From Pempheris klunzingeri (Eukaryota; Chordata; Actinopteri; Acropomatiformes; Pempheridae): a stretch of DNA of 64,000 bases. The DNA is taken from the NCBI RefSeq assembly GCF_042242105.1, contig NC_092013.1:17931618-17995617 (forward strand), in the 5' to 3' direction. A program made the translations under genes and the position numbers. The notes under the pieces were generated by a model. The model was not told where the DNA came from. It worked only from the letters and a program-made list of their open reading frames with translations, and made no database searches. Positions 1-12,352 of this stretch are shown piece by piece (the first letter of the stretch is position 1; every line of letters starts with the position of its first letter).

Positions 1-313
1 ATCAGGCCAGTGGGGCAGCTCCTGCAGGCTGGGGTTTCATCCCGCTGTGGAACCAAGTCTGTCTGAGGCTTACAGCCTGAAACATCTGTTGTAATTTCTG
101 TCAAATTGAACTTTTATTACCTGGTCATTAAAGCCGCAGCAATGGCAAAACCAGATGGGTTCTTGCTGACCTTACAACTGCTTCTTTTTTATGGTGTTGG
201 TGAAAATTGAACCAAAGGAAGCCGTGCGCTTTATAAAATTAAGGCAATCATTCCCACATTCCTGAGACATGGGGGGCACTGAGGAGGGCGAAGAGAGGTG
301 CAGAAGGGGGCGC

Positions 314-362
<49 letters not shown>
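314..362. repeat. Compound (AT)n-(TG)n microsatellite
   Basis: Alternating AT dinucleotides run into TG dinucleotides. Simple repeat in non-coding DNA. Confidence 0.95.
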
Positions 363-3300
363 CTTTTGCGTGTGTGTGCGATGTGCATGCATGCATACAT
401 TACATGGACTTCCTCATAGGGAAATTCCAGTGCAGAGTGGGAATGGATTGCACGTAATGGGTTTACAATTGCTTGGTTATATAAGAGAACATTCTGTAGT
501 TGTCTATACAGCGATTAGAACTCAGATTCATCGAAAATATTCATATTTATTTCTCACCTGACTTATTTGAATAAAAGGACGCTGTCCAAATGTCAGAAAA
601 TATACTTGTTATTTAAAAAGTTTGTGCTTCCTTACTGCTAAATTGGAATTAAGTGTTAAAGCTCTATTAATGGTCTCAAAAACTGGATCGTGCTATCTAT
701 TTTTGAAGTATTTTGTCAGATAGAGATCTGAAGTACATCACATTTGAAAAACAACCCCTTCCCAGCCCCGCACATGCGTGTGTTCCTGATGGGCCTCCTC
801 GCTGTACGGTTAGAGGCCAGGGTCAGCTAAATAACACGAGCAGCATATAACCAGCCTGGGTGAGAGCTGTCTCACTGGGAGGGAGGGCTGCTCCATCACT
901 GGTCGCAGTGGGGAAGAATGGAGGGATGCTGGCTGTGTTTATTAGAGACAGAGGGAGAGAAAAGTGCTTTTAGAAGATCGTATGGGGTGGGGGGGGGGCC
1001 TCCTGCTCTCTCCATGTAAACTCTGTACTTGTACCTCAATGTTTAGCTTTTAGGTGTTTGGGTTTTATTTTTATATCTTTTGAAATTTAAAGAATTGTAT
1101 AACAGTAATGTCACTAGTGAGATTCAAATCCATTGGACACTAGAAGTCATGTGCAAGAAATTGATTGATTGAGTGGCGAAACATAGGAAATATAGATGCT
1201 TCCATACAGGGCACAGGGGGGTCACTTTAATGGTGTGATGAGTGTAACAATGATGTGAATCACATGCTGTGACACTCGCTGTCACAAGCGGGGCTGGCAC
1301 CTGACATGCACACCCACTTAGCACAGCGATCGGCCACTCAAGCAGAGATGAGTAAGCAAGCAAGGTTTGAACTGTTCTCTTAAGGTTACTTTTCATGTCC
1401 ACTACTAAAAGCAACACTATCAATGCTCTCCAAACGATTGTGAAAAAGAGCATTATCACCATTTTTAAACAATGTCGCGTCTCACCCCTCTCTTTGACGG
1501 CGTGTGGCAGTTTGCAATAAACACTTTTGCCACAAGACATTGTACGAACAAGTTCTTTTCTACCATAATCGGGCATTTTGTGCAACATCTGCATCTGCCG
1601 GCCAGTCCGCCTTAAACCACGTTACCCAGAAAGACTTTCTTTTTGCAGAATGAAAATAAACAGACAGAAAACAGTAAAACGGTCCCATGATTGCTTTGTA
1701 CATAGTCAAAAAACAGTTTGCATGCATGCTAACAGGTTATTTAGCGAGTCCTCCAGTGAGTTTAGCAAACAAAAACTGTAAAAGATTGATTGACTGCAAA
1801 GATTGGTGATACGCTAAAATATAAAATTAAGCATGGGAGAAAAGGGAAGATGGGGATTCAAGGGAACATGTAAACAGATGCTGACAACATTGTGGAGTCA
1901 AGAAGCCTTGAAAGCTGGATGGTTATATGATTTTAGGGAGCTTTTCTGCAAGAGAGGTGCTTGAATTTGAAGGTGGAGGTGATGCCATGGGGGCAGAAGG
2001 GGTGTATAGGCCTGAGCAAGCTAAGGCTCATACTTTTGAGGGATGAATGGGGGGGGGGGGCATCTAAACGCAGATGTGGTTATTGTAGGGCTCTTGCTTC
2101 CTTTCACATGGCGTTAAGCCCTGCAAAGTATAATATTACAGTCGTTCTCTCCTCATGTTTATATTCTCTCTCCCTCCCTTTTCCAAGGTCTCTCAGTCTC
2201 CCCCAGCATGGGAATAATAATGCTTACGTGACATTCGCATCAGTGTTTCACACAACAAAATGTTCAACTTCTAAACTGGAACCACATCACATGAGAGTCT
2301 CCGTCAGCTGAGCTACATTTCGAGACAGATTCTTCTCGTCAGTTAAAAATCACAGCTGACATCTTCCTCTCTGTTATTAAAACGTACTTCAGCAAATGCA
2401 GAGAAGCGGCATTTTCCTGCATCCTGACAGGAACGCTGATGACACATTGTGACAGTAACTGTGTCAGCGGATACCACCAGCTGGCAGCAGGACAGACAGC
2501 CAACTGAGGCCATCAGAGGAAGAGAGAGACAATAGCAGCTTTTATTTCTCCACCGCACATTCCAGTGGAAGAAAGAAGCTGGGCTGCCCGCCTGCTGTTT
2601 GAACCTGAGGCAGACTAGTTCATCGTGTCTGGGTCACGGTACTTCCCAGAGTCATTGTCATTTCGTACCTCAGTGCTGTAATGTCACAATGATGGATTTT
2701 TCCGATGTGTCTGTATATTTTGTGTTGTACTTTTCCTTCAATAACCTCCATGAGACCAAATTTCCCCTCAATTATATCATTATTATTAATTGCTAGGAGT
2801 CAAGTGTATCGCTGGCAAAGTGTAAAGTGTTAAGTAGTGGTTATTAACAGAACATCACCAGTGCACGAGTGATCATCACTCATCACTCAAACTGAGTTCA
2901 TAAGGTCACAGCTGTTGATGCTAATAACACACGTAAAAAACAATAACCTGTATTATTAAGAGTTATATATTCTTTTGTGCATAAAAAATGGTAAACCAAA
3001 CCTGCTGCTGCCAATGTATCTTGCATTACTGGGTGCATTTTGTTGATTTTTGACATAAATGTTGTTGATCTGTATTATTCATATTCAGGTCAAACAAAAG
3101 TGGTTTTGTTACAGTGTGATATAAGAATAAAACCTAACTTTAATAATTTAATGGGGTATATTTTCTTGATTTATTGAGTCATAATTGCAATTTTACCTAA
3201 ATTTGTCACATACTTTCTCACTGCAGTAATAGTAAACACCTAAGTTCAGGATGTGAAATAACCCATATGGTTTTGTTCTTTGTAAAAATTGACAATATAA

Positions 3301-5129
3301 CAATATATGAAATAATATATCCATATCACAATGTCTCGCTATTTAATGCTACTACTAACAATAATAATAATAATAAGAAGAAGAACTCCATATATAACCT
3401 ACTCCTACACAACCCTCGGCGGGAAAATCAAAATCTTTATTTTTTTTCCTGTTAACCAACAAAAGTTTTCACGACCCCACAGAAAAACCCCACAGGTTTT
3501 CTGTCTGTCCAGAAAGATAAAATGTTTGAAACCAACTTTTAAACCCAATATTTCCACAGACGATCTTCGAAGAGGACAAGTAGAGTGAGCGGTGCAGTCT
3601 GTGGAAACATTGAATTTAAACTAAATTAAACATTTTGAGGATAAAGTAAACATCTGTGAGCTCATGAACTTACAACCCTGTGCTTGATAACACAGACAGA
3701 GAAACCTGACCTCCTTACACTTACTTTGTGCTGCGTTGTGACATCTCATCACTTCCTGCATTGGCTCCGAACACTGTCATTAAACGTAAATCACTGATGC
3801 AGAGTCGTACTGAAGACGGGACTGAAATGACCAACGTTACAATTTTGTATTCATTTGCAATCAAACACCAAGAGCCTCTTTCTACACTCATAATTGTCAT
3901 CGCTCGTTGAGTTAGGATACCAGTTCCTCCAGTTTACCACTGCTGTTGCTACAAGCCGTGCTTGTGTAATGACTGAAGGCCATAAATCATTTTCTTGACT
4001 AGCAACTGTTCTCTCTTCCTTATTGCTGTCACCATCAGTCTTATGGCTGACAGGTGACAAATGCAGCAGGCTGAGGCACATTCTTTTGGGGACTTTGGAA
4101 GTAAATATCAGTAAAGTAGGAAATGGCTTACTGAGGTAATGCTTGATAAGTTGGCTCAAGGAAGGAGGAGTAAATGTCAGCATTTAAGCACAAAATAATT
4201 CACCCACATTATCATTAGAGCATAAGAGAGTGCAATTTCCCTTTAAACTGAGAAGAGTGGTACAATTTCAGTACCATTTTTCTCCTTAGATTGATCACTT
4301 GAGATGTGGTAGCGATCAGGAATTCAGTCTTGTCGTTCTCGTCTTACACAGTGATGAAAAGAAAAAACACCTTTTCACCCAGGACACGTGTTGTTATCCG
4401 CCTTTTCTGAAAGCCACATTACCCTCGAGGATGTTCTTTTCTTTTATTTGGAAAGGTCAGCGATGCAGACACTAGCCCATGTAAAGTAGCACGAATCTCC
4501 CCCAGGTGCCCTCACGGATCCATGTCTGCGGGTGCAAAGATGGTGTCAGCGAGGGCATCCTGTTGTCTGCGCTCAGGAGGACCTGTTTCCTCCTCAGTCT
4601 TGGCTCCCAGCTCTGACACACTCTTCCTCATGTTACAGAACACACACAGGGACAATGGCACACACGCTGGGCACACATAAAACAGACACAAACACACACA
4701 TAGTCTGATTATATTAAACAAACAGGCAGGCACATGGATGAGACACCTGCATCGTGTCTGCTGCGTTTCCAGGGAACCATCGGGGGAAATTCTGATGGTT
4801 GCAGAGCAGAGTGTCAAATATTGATTTTCAGTTCAGCAGGTGTTGTTAAGACAACACATCTACATGACCTGTTTTGGTAACCTTGAAAGATCTTTGACAT
4901 GTCCCATACACACAACCAGGAGCAGACGATATGCTCCAGGCCTTGGGTTAAAAAACGAGAAACTTAAATGGGTTCAATGCCTGATCATTTATTTGTTTAT
5001 CATTTTATCTATTTTGTTTTGTAAATGTCAAAAAGAAATGTTGGAGGGAAATGGTGGGAAAGACAACACAAATGTCTAGATGTCAGTATTATCATATTAA
5101 CATGTATTAAGCTTCATGAGCAACTAGAA

Positions 5130-5400
5130 TGAATTTTACAGTATTTGATATGTGAAACAGTATGCAGCGTTCAGTTAACTGTACTTTATAATACTTTACT
5201 CGACTACTTTTACTTTACAATGATAATATATATCTTTAATAATAAGACGCTGTAAATGGATGAGTCTGGATGAGCACTTTTACTTTTAATGCTTAGTATT
5301 ATACTTGTGCACTTTTTGTATAAATTGTAAGAACATTTTTGTTTACTACATCTGATAACTGTTCCGACAGACTTTTACTTGTGTGGAGCAAACAACAAAA
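5130..5400 (+). repeat. Degenerate fish dispersed repeat ('tactttactt' type)
   Basis: The stretch is rich in 'acttttactt' and 'tactttata' words and includes a segment like 'tggatgagcacttttacttttaatgct'-type text found in a common teleost interspersed repeat. A better preserved relative lies at 21785-22115 in this window. It is badly decayed and the ends are approximate. Confidence 0.35.
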
Positions 5401-5510
5401 CTTGAATAAAAAGCCCGTTAAAAAAAAAAAAAAAAAGTAACGGCACCTGTTCCGTTATCACCTGTAAAAACATAGTCTCAAGGTAGAGAGGGGAAATAAT
5501 GAACCATCAC

Positions 5511-5511
<1 letters not shown>

Positions 5512-5548
<37 letters not shown>
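5512..5548. repeat. (CA)n microsatellite
   Basis: Uninterrupted CA dinucleotides about 0.4 kb upstream of the GC-rich candidate promoter of eya2. Confidence 0.95.
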
Positions 5549-5549
<1 letters not shown>

Positions 5550-5811
5550 CCAACTCTCACACAGTGCAAAAGATAACAAACACTCTTGATAAACCTGTCA
5601 ATAGCCTGCTGTTGTTTACCACAAACTGAGAAATCCTCCTATCTGGAGTGCATACAGAGAATCTGCTCCTGCAGAGGGTCGGCCTCAATAGTTTGCGGGT
5701 CGTTGTGTAAACAGACGCGGAGTGAAGCCCTTCACCAAACAGAGATTTAGGGCGAGATAGAGCACAAGAAGGAGCTGAGAGCTGAAGGAGTGGTGGAGAT
5801 AAGGGCGCACG

Positions 5812-5816
<5 letters not shown>

Positions 5817-5852
<36 letters not shown>
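5817..5852. repeat. (CA)n microsatellite in the eya2 upstream region
   Basis: CA dinucleotide tract immediately preceding CpG-containing sequence (gcagcgcgcgc) and followed within 30 bases by a (GGA)n tract at 5882-5909. Confidence 0.95.
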
Positions 5853-5854
<2 letters not shown>

Positions 5855-5881
5855 TTGGAGTGCAGCGCGCGCACCTCTCGG

Positions 5882-5909
5882 GGAGGAGGAGGAGGAGGAG
5901 GAGGAGGAA
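5882..5909. repeat. (GGA)n trinucleotide repeat
   Basis: About nine GGA units in the GC-rich block upstream of the candidate first exon of eya2. Confidence 0.9.
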
Positions 5910-5984
5910 CCTGAAATCTTCGCTCATTTACTTAACATCACTTCCCCACCGCCGGGAAAGCAAACAGGCTCCCGGAGCTGCAGA

Positions 5985-6209
5985 GGAAGAGGAGTGAGGT
6001 CGATGTGAGCTGAAGGCTGGCAGCTGTCGGCACGCAGGGCTCGTGCTTCTTCTCCCTCCTCTTCTTCTTCTACTTCATCATCATCATCTTCTTCTTCTTA
6101 TTCCTCATCCGGAGCGCTGACTTTGTGGCTGATCTGCCGGGCATGGAGAGGCAGCGGCTCTGACTGATAGCCGGACTTTTCTCCTGCACGCTGGTCTTTC
6201 TGAAGTATG
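5985..6209 (+). promoter_or_regulatory. eya2: Candidate promoter and 5'-untranslated first exon of eya2
   Basis: The segment is much richer in G, C and CpG than its surroundings and ends in a perfect splice donor (AAGTATG followed by gtgagtgag, GT at 6210). It contains only short reading frames, including a six-codon upstream ORF beginning ATG GAG AGG at 6142. The last three exon bases are themselves ATG (6207-6209). It lies 11.7 kb before the first recognised coding exon, similar to the long 5' introns of vertebrate EYA genes. The start coordinate is a guess; assignment to eya2 is an inference from orientation and the absence of another plus-strand gene. Confidence 0.45.
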
Positions 6210-8275
6210 GTGAGTGAGACACACTGGAGCCTGCTTTACTTCTTGTCACTGCGTGCGTGACTTCGTGTGCGTGGTTTCCATGTGTGCGTCACATTTAATG
6301 AAACAACACGTGGAGTCAATTCGTCCGATAAGTATTTCTTTGAAGGTGTAGTTCTGTTTGGGTTCGACTCAGATGATCCTCTAAACGTACATCACATTTA
6401 ATTTAGGGTTTTATCAGAATGATAATAATGGCATTTTAATAAGCCCTGGCAGTTTTTTTTAAAAATCTCAATCATGACAAATTTACAATAAAAAAAAGCA
6501 CAAGCCTAAATATATTTTTTATTTGTAAAATATTTTCATTTTCTACACTTTTTAAAAAAAAGTGTAACTCAAATTTGTGTCTCAAATTAGTTTTACAGTC
6601 AGGCTTTATAACGTATGCAATGTGTGATATATAATGATGAAACAATATTTAAAAAAGGCTTATTTTCATGTAATGTATCTGAGTACTTGAGAAAACAGCA
6701 ATAGCAGGCATAAATGTGTTTAATTATTAAGGTATTACTTGGTGGAAGACAGATCTCAGAGGCCTCACACAACACCAAATGCTTGCTGAGCACTTTTGGG
6801 ATTCATGGAGATGTTTATGGACAGAAATCGTATTTTTCAGTGTAGTTGAAAACACCGTCAGCTGAGGGTACTGTGACATCAATTTTTGACTCCACCATTC
6901 AGCTCTGCTCTCTGTTGTTTTTGTTCATTGTGAGAGAGTCATTAATAAGAACAGAAAACTCCCAGCAACGACAAAAAAAATCTACCATCAACAAATCAGT
7001 TATTTGTGTCTCACTGAGCCCTTTAATAGACGTGGAGGAGTGAGCGTGTGAGGCACCTTCTCTTAGATTGAGCTACTTTGTTTTTCTTGGTGCTGCTTGA
7101 ATCGGTGCAACGCTTTCTGCTCGGCCTAAGTACAGAAGATTACACCCAAATCACCGACACCCCCTCAGCAGCCATGCAGGGACCCTCATTAACTAAATTA
7201 GGGGAGCCTCGCTAAGCATTTTTCAAAGGCTGGCATTCATATTTTTCAAGGACCCCTTCATGGCTCCAGACTAGAAACCCACTGTGTTTTGCCAACCATT
7301 TAAGTCACCTTTAAACATTTCTATCAGCTGCACAGTTGGAGGAGCAAGGATTAATGGGCCCTTTGGTTTTTGTTGTTTTTTTTTTTAAGAAATGTAAATA
7401 GATAAAGCAAAGAAATCTGACACTGCATTTGTTGTTGTTGTTGTAATTCTTAGGACCTTAGAATAAGTGAAATTTTTGTCCTGATATTCAAAACGTGTAG
7501 ATTAATTATGAGACATGTGACATCATGATATAATTTATTTTTCAAATTAAATTTAAATTAGCATTATTTCAGAAAGTCTAATAATAATGAAATGCTCCCG
7601 TCTATCAGCTTTCAGAAAATGGCACTAATTTCTGAACTTCATTGAGTAGACTGGACGTGTATCTGTCCTCTTCAGTGTCAGTTATTTGAAATAAACCCGC
7701 AGGGGTGATGCCAAAGTGGGATTCTTATTTTGGATAGTTGCTGTATCAGCTTCAAGTCTGTGGCAGATTGTAAATCTCAGTAAATCTCCTTTATATACCT
7801 GTATTTCAACCCACACATCCAGGGGTCTTGATGGAGGGGGGTGGGAAGTGTGCTCAGACCACATGCCGAAGGTGTGTGTTCGGGCGTGTTTGATTTAACA
7901 CTGCGGTTCGTCTCTTAATAACATTAGGCCCCATTTCTGGACCCTCTCTCCACGACTGGGCCGGGACCCTCTCCCTCTCTCTCCTCAGCCTTCATGGTTC
8001 CTATTACTGGCTCTAATAAATTGTGAATAAGCGGCAGCCCGAAAAGTCCCGGGCTGTGGAGAATTCCCCATCCTGTAGCGCAAGGCACCCCCTCCTAAGA
8101 AAACACAAATTAATTCCAAACCTCTCTGTAGCCAAACGTTTGTGGAATGATAAATATTTTCATAGGAAGCTCTGCTCTTCCTGACTTTATCTGCACCAAT
8201 TTCATTATATTTCTTCACAGCCGCACACTTCTTGATGTCTATTAGCTTCTGTACGTCTCTACCCCACAACCCCCC

Positions 8276-8278
<3 letters not shown>

Positions 8279-8318
<40 letters not shown>

Positions 8319-8346
8319 CTCGCTCTCTCCCTCTCTCTCTCTCTCT
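8279..8346. repeat. Compound (CA)n-(CT)n microsatellite
   Basis: CA dinucleotides to about 8315 followed by interrupted CT dinucleotides to 8346. Confidence 0.95.
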
Positions 8347-9410
8347 GGGAGTCACAGCCTTGCTGACTTGAACTCAGGGTAACACCAGAGCTCTCATATC
8401 GACCCATGTCCTCGGAAAATATTCTCTTAGTCTGCATTGAGCAGATTATCGCAGTTTACTGAAGAGAGTGTGTTCAATATTTGGTGAACGCAAATTTTAG
8501 TCTTAAACTCGGTGAGATTCTGTTTTTTTTGTTCTGTGACAGTGTTTTTGTGTCCAGAGCAAATCTGTCTCAGCCTAAGAGTGATAATCAGCCAATTTCT
8601 GCCAAAACAAGACATTGTTGCGTGACTGTGTTGAAACTTTGCGTTCTTTTGTGTCTGACAGGCGATCAAGGTCAGGAGCATTATATATATCATTATATAT
8701 TGGTCTGCCATTGTTTTGATAATGACAGAAACACATTATAGGACCAAGCACCAGTGAAGCAACAGTGAACCTTGTTAAGTTTGTTAAAATAATGTCTACT
8801 TTTACAAGTACTATTTATTTAGAGTGCACTTGTCTGCTTATTTGTACAGGTGTTTATCATTTGTTGATTTCGTCATTTTCTTCTTTATTGTTCTTCTTCT
8901 TTATTTCTTCTATTGTATTTGCTCATCACTGAGCAACCAGTGTCACTGTCCAGCTCTTTTATTTCTTTAGTTTTGGGTCTAACTGAGGCATAATTGTAAT
9001 GCAAAGAAGTACAGCAAGATGCAGGTTAATTTATTGTCTTTTAAATCAAACTATACGTTAATAAAATCACATAACTAAGTTCTCGGTTTCAGTTCATGAA
9101 GTCTTCAGAAGCAGCGACCATGAATGTAGCCCGATACGTGCAGCTGTCTGCACAAACAGCAAGTCTGACTAGATTGAAACTCTCCCAACTATCCTTTGTA
9201 AAAGCTCTTTATTGAATAAACAGCAGAAGGTAATGCTGCTAAAGAAAGACAACACAAAAAAGATGAGAATTTCTGATAACAGAGTTACTGAATTATTAGC
9301 AAAAAAAACTGTTTTGTTCCCTCTCCTCCAATCTGTTTTTCTCAGTGTGAATTCACCTGAGTTTTCTTCAGTGAAAACTTGTTAGTTTTCTACAGTTAAG
9401 TTTTAACTTG

Positions 9411-9412
<2 letters not shown>

Positions 9413-9449
<37 letters not shown>
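9413..9449. repeat. (TG)n microsatellite
   Basis: Uninterrupted TG dinucleotides. Confidence 0.95.
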
Positions 9450-9450
<1 letters not shown>

Positions 9451-9736
9451 CCAAGAGAGAGAGAACCCTTTAAGAATCCACTGAATCTGTTGCGCTGTGA
9501 GACTTTGGAAGTGTGTGTCTACATCTGCACATGTATGTCAGTATCTTTCGTGAAAAAAAGACGAGGATTGAAAAGAGGTGCTTGTGACACAATTGGCTGC
9601 TCTGTTTTCTCTCGCACAGTTTGAGGCTCATAAGTAGCCACACTTCCCCTTAAATACCTTCTCCTCTCCCACTCTTCCCTCCCCACTTTAATTCCCTTAA
9701 ACCCCAGAGAGCACCCGGGGAGGCCTTGTGCTGATA

Positions 9737-9761
9737 TGTGTGTGTGTGTGTGTGTGTGTGT
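9737..9761. repeat. (TG)n microsatellite
   Basis: Short uninterrupted TG tract about 0.3 kb after the previous one. Confidence 0.9.
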
Positions 9762-10132
9762 AGGTCCATGTGTGTGTATTAAACTGTGGACTGTCAGCAG
9801 ACAGCAGCTGTCTCTCTGGCCATCTCCACTCTCCTTATCTCATCTTCAGAGTGGTGAAGCCACACACATCGCAGCCTATAGCCCGCAGCGACCATATTTC
9901 ATTTTTTCGTGCTTAATAATGACGGTTTGGACACTTTCCACTGAAAAGAGAATTTAATAATTCTCTGCGGCTCTGGGAGTATTTTTTTAGGTGTCAGGTG
10001 TTTTTTTCCACCATTTTCCGTCTTTTAATGCCTACTTCTTTCTCATAATATCTCATTTATTTTGCAGTCTTATCTCTCCAAAAAGGCATAAATCACTTTC
10101 TTGCTTTCTCTTTTCTCTCACTTTCTCTCTCT

Positions 10133-10138
<6 letters not shown>

Positions 10139-10187
<49 letters not shown>
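10139..10187. repeat. (CT)n microsatellite
   Basis: About 24 CT units, preceded by interrupted CT-rich sequence and followed by a few CA units; a pure polypurine/polypyrimidine tract. Confidence 0.95.
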
Positions 10188-10196
<9 letters not shown>

Positions 10197-11156
10197 TACT
10201 ACATAGTAAATCTACCAGTAAAGAAGTAATTGGACCTCAGTCCGTCTGTAACGCCTGTGAGCTTCAGCTACCAGCAAGCTCTGTCTGGCCAGCTGTTAGC
10301 AACTAGGGCGGCCACTCACCGCTATCTGCTGTGGAGACTGATCGTGGGCAAACATTTTTGTCCTAATGGCTAATAAAGCAGCCAGTCTGAGAGTGTGTGT
10401 GTGTATTTGTGTGTGTGTGTGTGTGAGAGTTCATTAGAGGAGGCAGGAGCACTCGTGCAGTCAGGCGTGTGTCAGTTTTGAGTGTGTGAGCGCGTGTGCG
10501 ACCACCCTCCCATCACTGGACCAGATGTTTTTTACCTGGGAGCCAGACCACCATCTGACTGGGGTCAGCCCAGTCCTCCAACCCCACACCCGCTCCTCCA
10601 GGCTGCTGGGAGGTCTGCCAGCTGTCCCCCACTCTGACCCCCGTCCCGGGGCACTGGTTCTGTGGGAGTCAAAGACTGGGCCTTGGGGTAGGTGGTCCTC
10701 CTTGGATTTGGCAATATTACTGAGGACAATTATTGAGGATATCGTTGTGTGAGTGCCACGATATGGGCAGTAAAGGAAAGTGAGGAGAAAAAAAGAATAT
10801 GGAAGCATAAAAATAAACAGAAATTTTTAGAGCTAATTGAGAACAGAGAGAAAAACAGAGAGATAAAGACACTGGCACTGTTGAATAAAGAGGTTTTGAT
10901 TACTGAGGGACAGAAGGGGGGGCAGCTTCTGGCATTAAAGCAGTCTTGTTGCAGGGGGTTAGTCAAGTGGAAAGGAAAGGCCACCATGTCTGGGAGGTAG
11001 AGTTACAGAGTGCAGACAGAGTCGGCAACAGGTTCCCTGCTGCCAGAGATTAATTGGAGCCTCTCGTAGAGTGACTTCTGTTTCTTTCAAAGGAGTCCTA
11101 TATCTGTCATTATGTGAATTAACTGTTCATTCACTTTTGATGTCGCTATTAGCCAG

Positions 11157-11183
<27 letters not shown>
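11157..11183. repeat. (GT)n microsatellite
   Basis: Uninterrupted GT dinucleotides. Confidence 0.9.
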
Positions 11184-11187
<4 letters not shown>

Positions 11188-12109
11188 GGTTGCAGCCTCC
11201 TGTGAGAGTGGGACTTGTCAATAAAGGGATTAATTCTAAACAGGTTGCTCAAGTTTCCAAATTTTTGGTTGGTTATATAAACATTATAGCTCAGTGAGAA
11301 TAAGTCGGGCACGTTTTCATGTTGACTGTGGGAAACCTCACTGAGACGGGTCACCCTGATAGTAAACAGGTGACTGAAACATGGAAACATCTTACTCCTG
11401 TGTTTTTTGCTTTTTACTGTCTCAGCAAATGTCAGATTTGTAGAGTCAACAAAACTATGGCAGGTTACTGTTGAGATTAGCGTTTTTCCCAACATCAAAA
11501 GTAACCCACTGTTGCCAAGTTTTTTATTCTGTTTTGTTTTTGTTTTTTTGCTGATGCTAATTTTTTTTTGTCTGTGTGTGTGTGTAAACAGATTTTTTTT
11601 TTTGTTAATTGACTTAGGCACAGTAACAACACTGAGTTGTAACGTATAAAGTATGTATAAAGTATAAACATATTATCAGAAATAGCATCTCAATTAGAAT
11701 CCTTCATGGTCTGTACATGCAGCAGTGACATTACTGGCAGTGATAACACCCTTTGGCTGAGTCCTGCTCTCGTATCATCCTACATGCTGCTAAAATATGT
11801 GGCGACTGAACACGCACACACACACACACTCACACTCACACACTTGGAATGTGTTTGCCTTTTAATGAATTCTCTGGTTGCCGAGGTCGTGGTGGGTTGA
11901 GATTATCAATCCTGAACATCTGTCAGCGGACCACCGGCACGTCTGAGTCTCCGTCTCTGCACAGACAATTTGCCAGGTTCAATTTGCCAAAGAAAACTCA
12001 GATCTTCTACATCTCTCTGTGTTACGAGGCTGTGCGTCTTACACCGCTCTCCTGATATCCTTCTTGTTTTGAACAACTCCAGTGATGAGTAATATCACAT
12101 CCGACATGG

Positions 12110-12352
12110 TGGCAATGTCTGAGAAATGTCTGATTAAAATGATTAGCAGAAAATTCATAGGCAGTTATTTTGATCATTTCTTTGTCTTATGTGCTAGAAA
12201 AATGAATTATCAAACAAAACAGCAATTTAATGACGTCTCCTTGGGCTTTAAGAAGTTGTAATGGACATTTTTTTCGCTTTTCTCTCACATATAAATCAAA
12301 TGATCGATCAAGAAAATGATCTGTAGAATAATCGATAAGGGAAATGATCATG
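12110..12352. repeat. Fish dispersed repeat with 'aataatcgataa' terminus
   Basis: The segment shows features I recognise from a very common teleost interspersed repeat: 'ctgattaaaatgatt' at one side, 'gacgtctccttgggcttta' in the middle and 'gtagaataatcgataaggg' at the other. A second copy in the opposite orientation lies at the window end (63740-64000) with matching words such as 'ccaggtgatgtcttcaga' and 'tattcagttta'. Class unknown to me; probably a non-autonomous element. Ends are approximate. Confidence 0.6.

Larger units (their letters stand above)
1..5980. other. Non-coding region upstream of eya2; no gene recognised
   Basis: I find no reading frame here that resembles a known protein; the longer ones cross microsatellites or have no splice context. 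It holds an (AT)n(TG)n tract at 314-362, a poly-G run near 2050, an AT-rich stretch around 2900-3400, an A-run at 5420-5436 and a (CA)n at 5512-5548. One short open segment on the minus strand (4516-4626) is bounded by plausible splice sites and is discussed as a finding. It could contain regulatory elements of eya2 or the end of an unseen neighbour. Confidence 0.5.

Noticed and set aside
1124-1594. 156-codon minus-strand frame at the window start
   Set aside because: No recognisable domain and no splice context; codon usage does not look coding.
5557-6008. Overlapping frames of 72-105 codons around the CA and GGA repeats
   Set aside because: Products are mostly Val-Cys, Thr-His or poly-Glu runs read from microsatellites.
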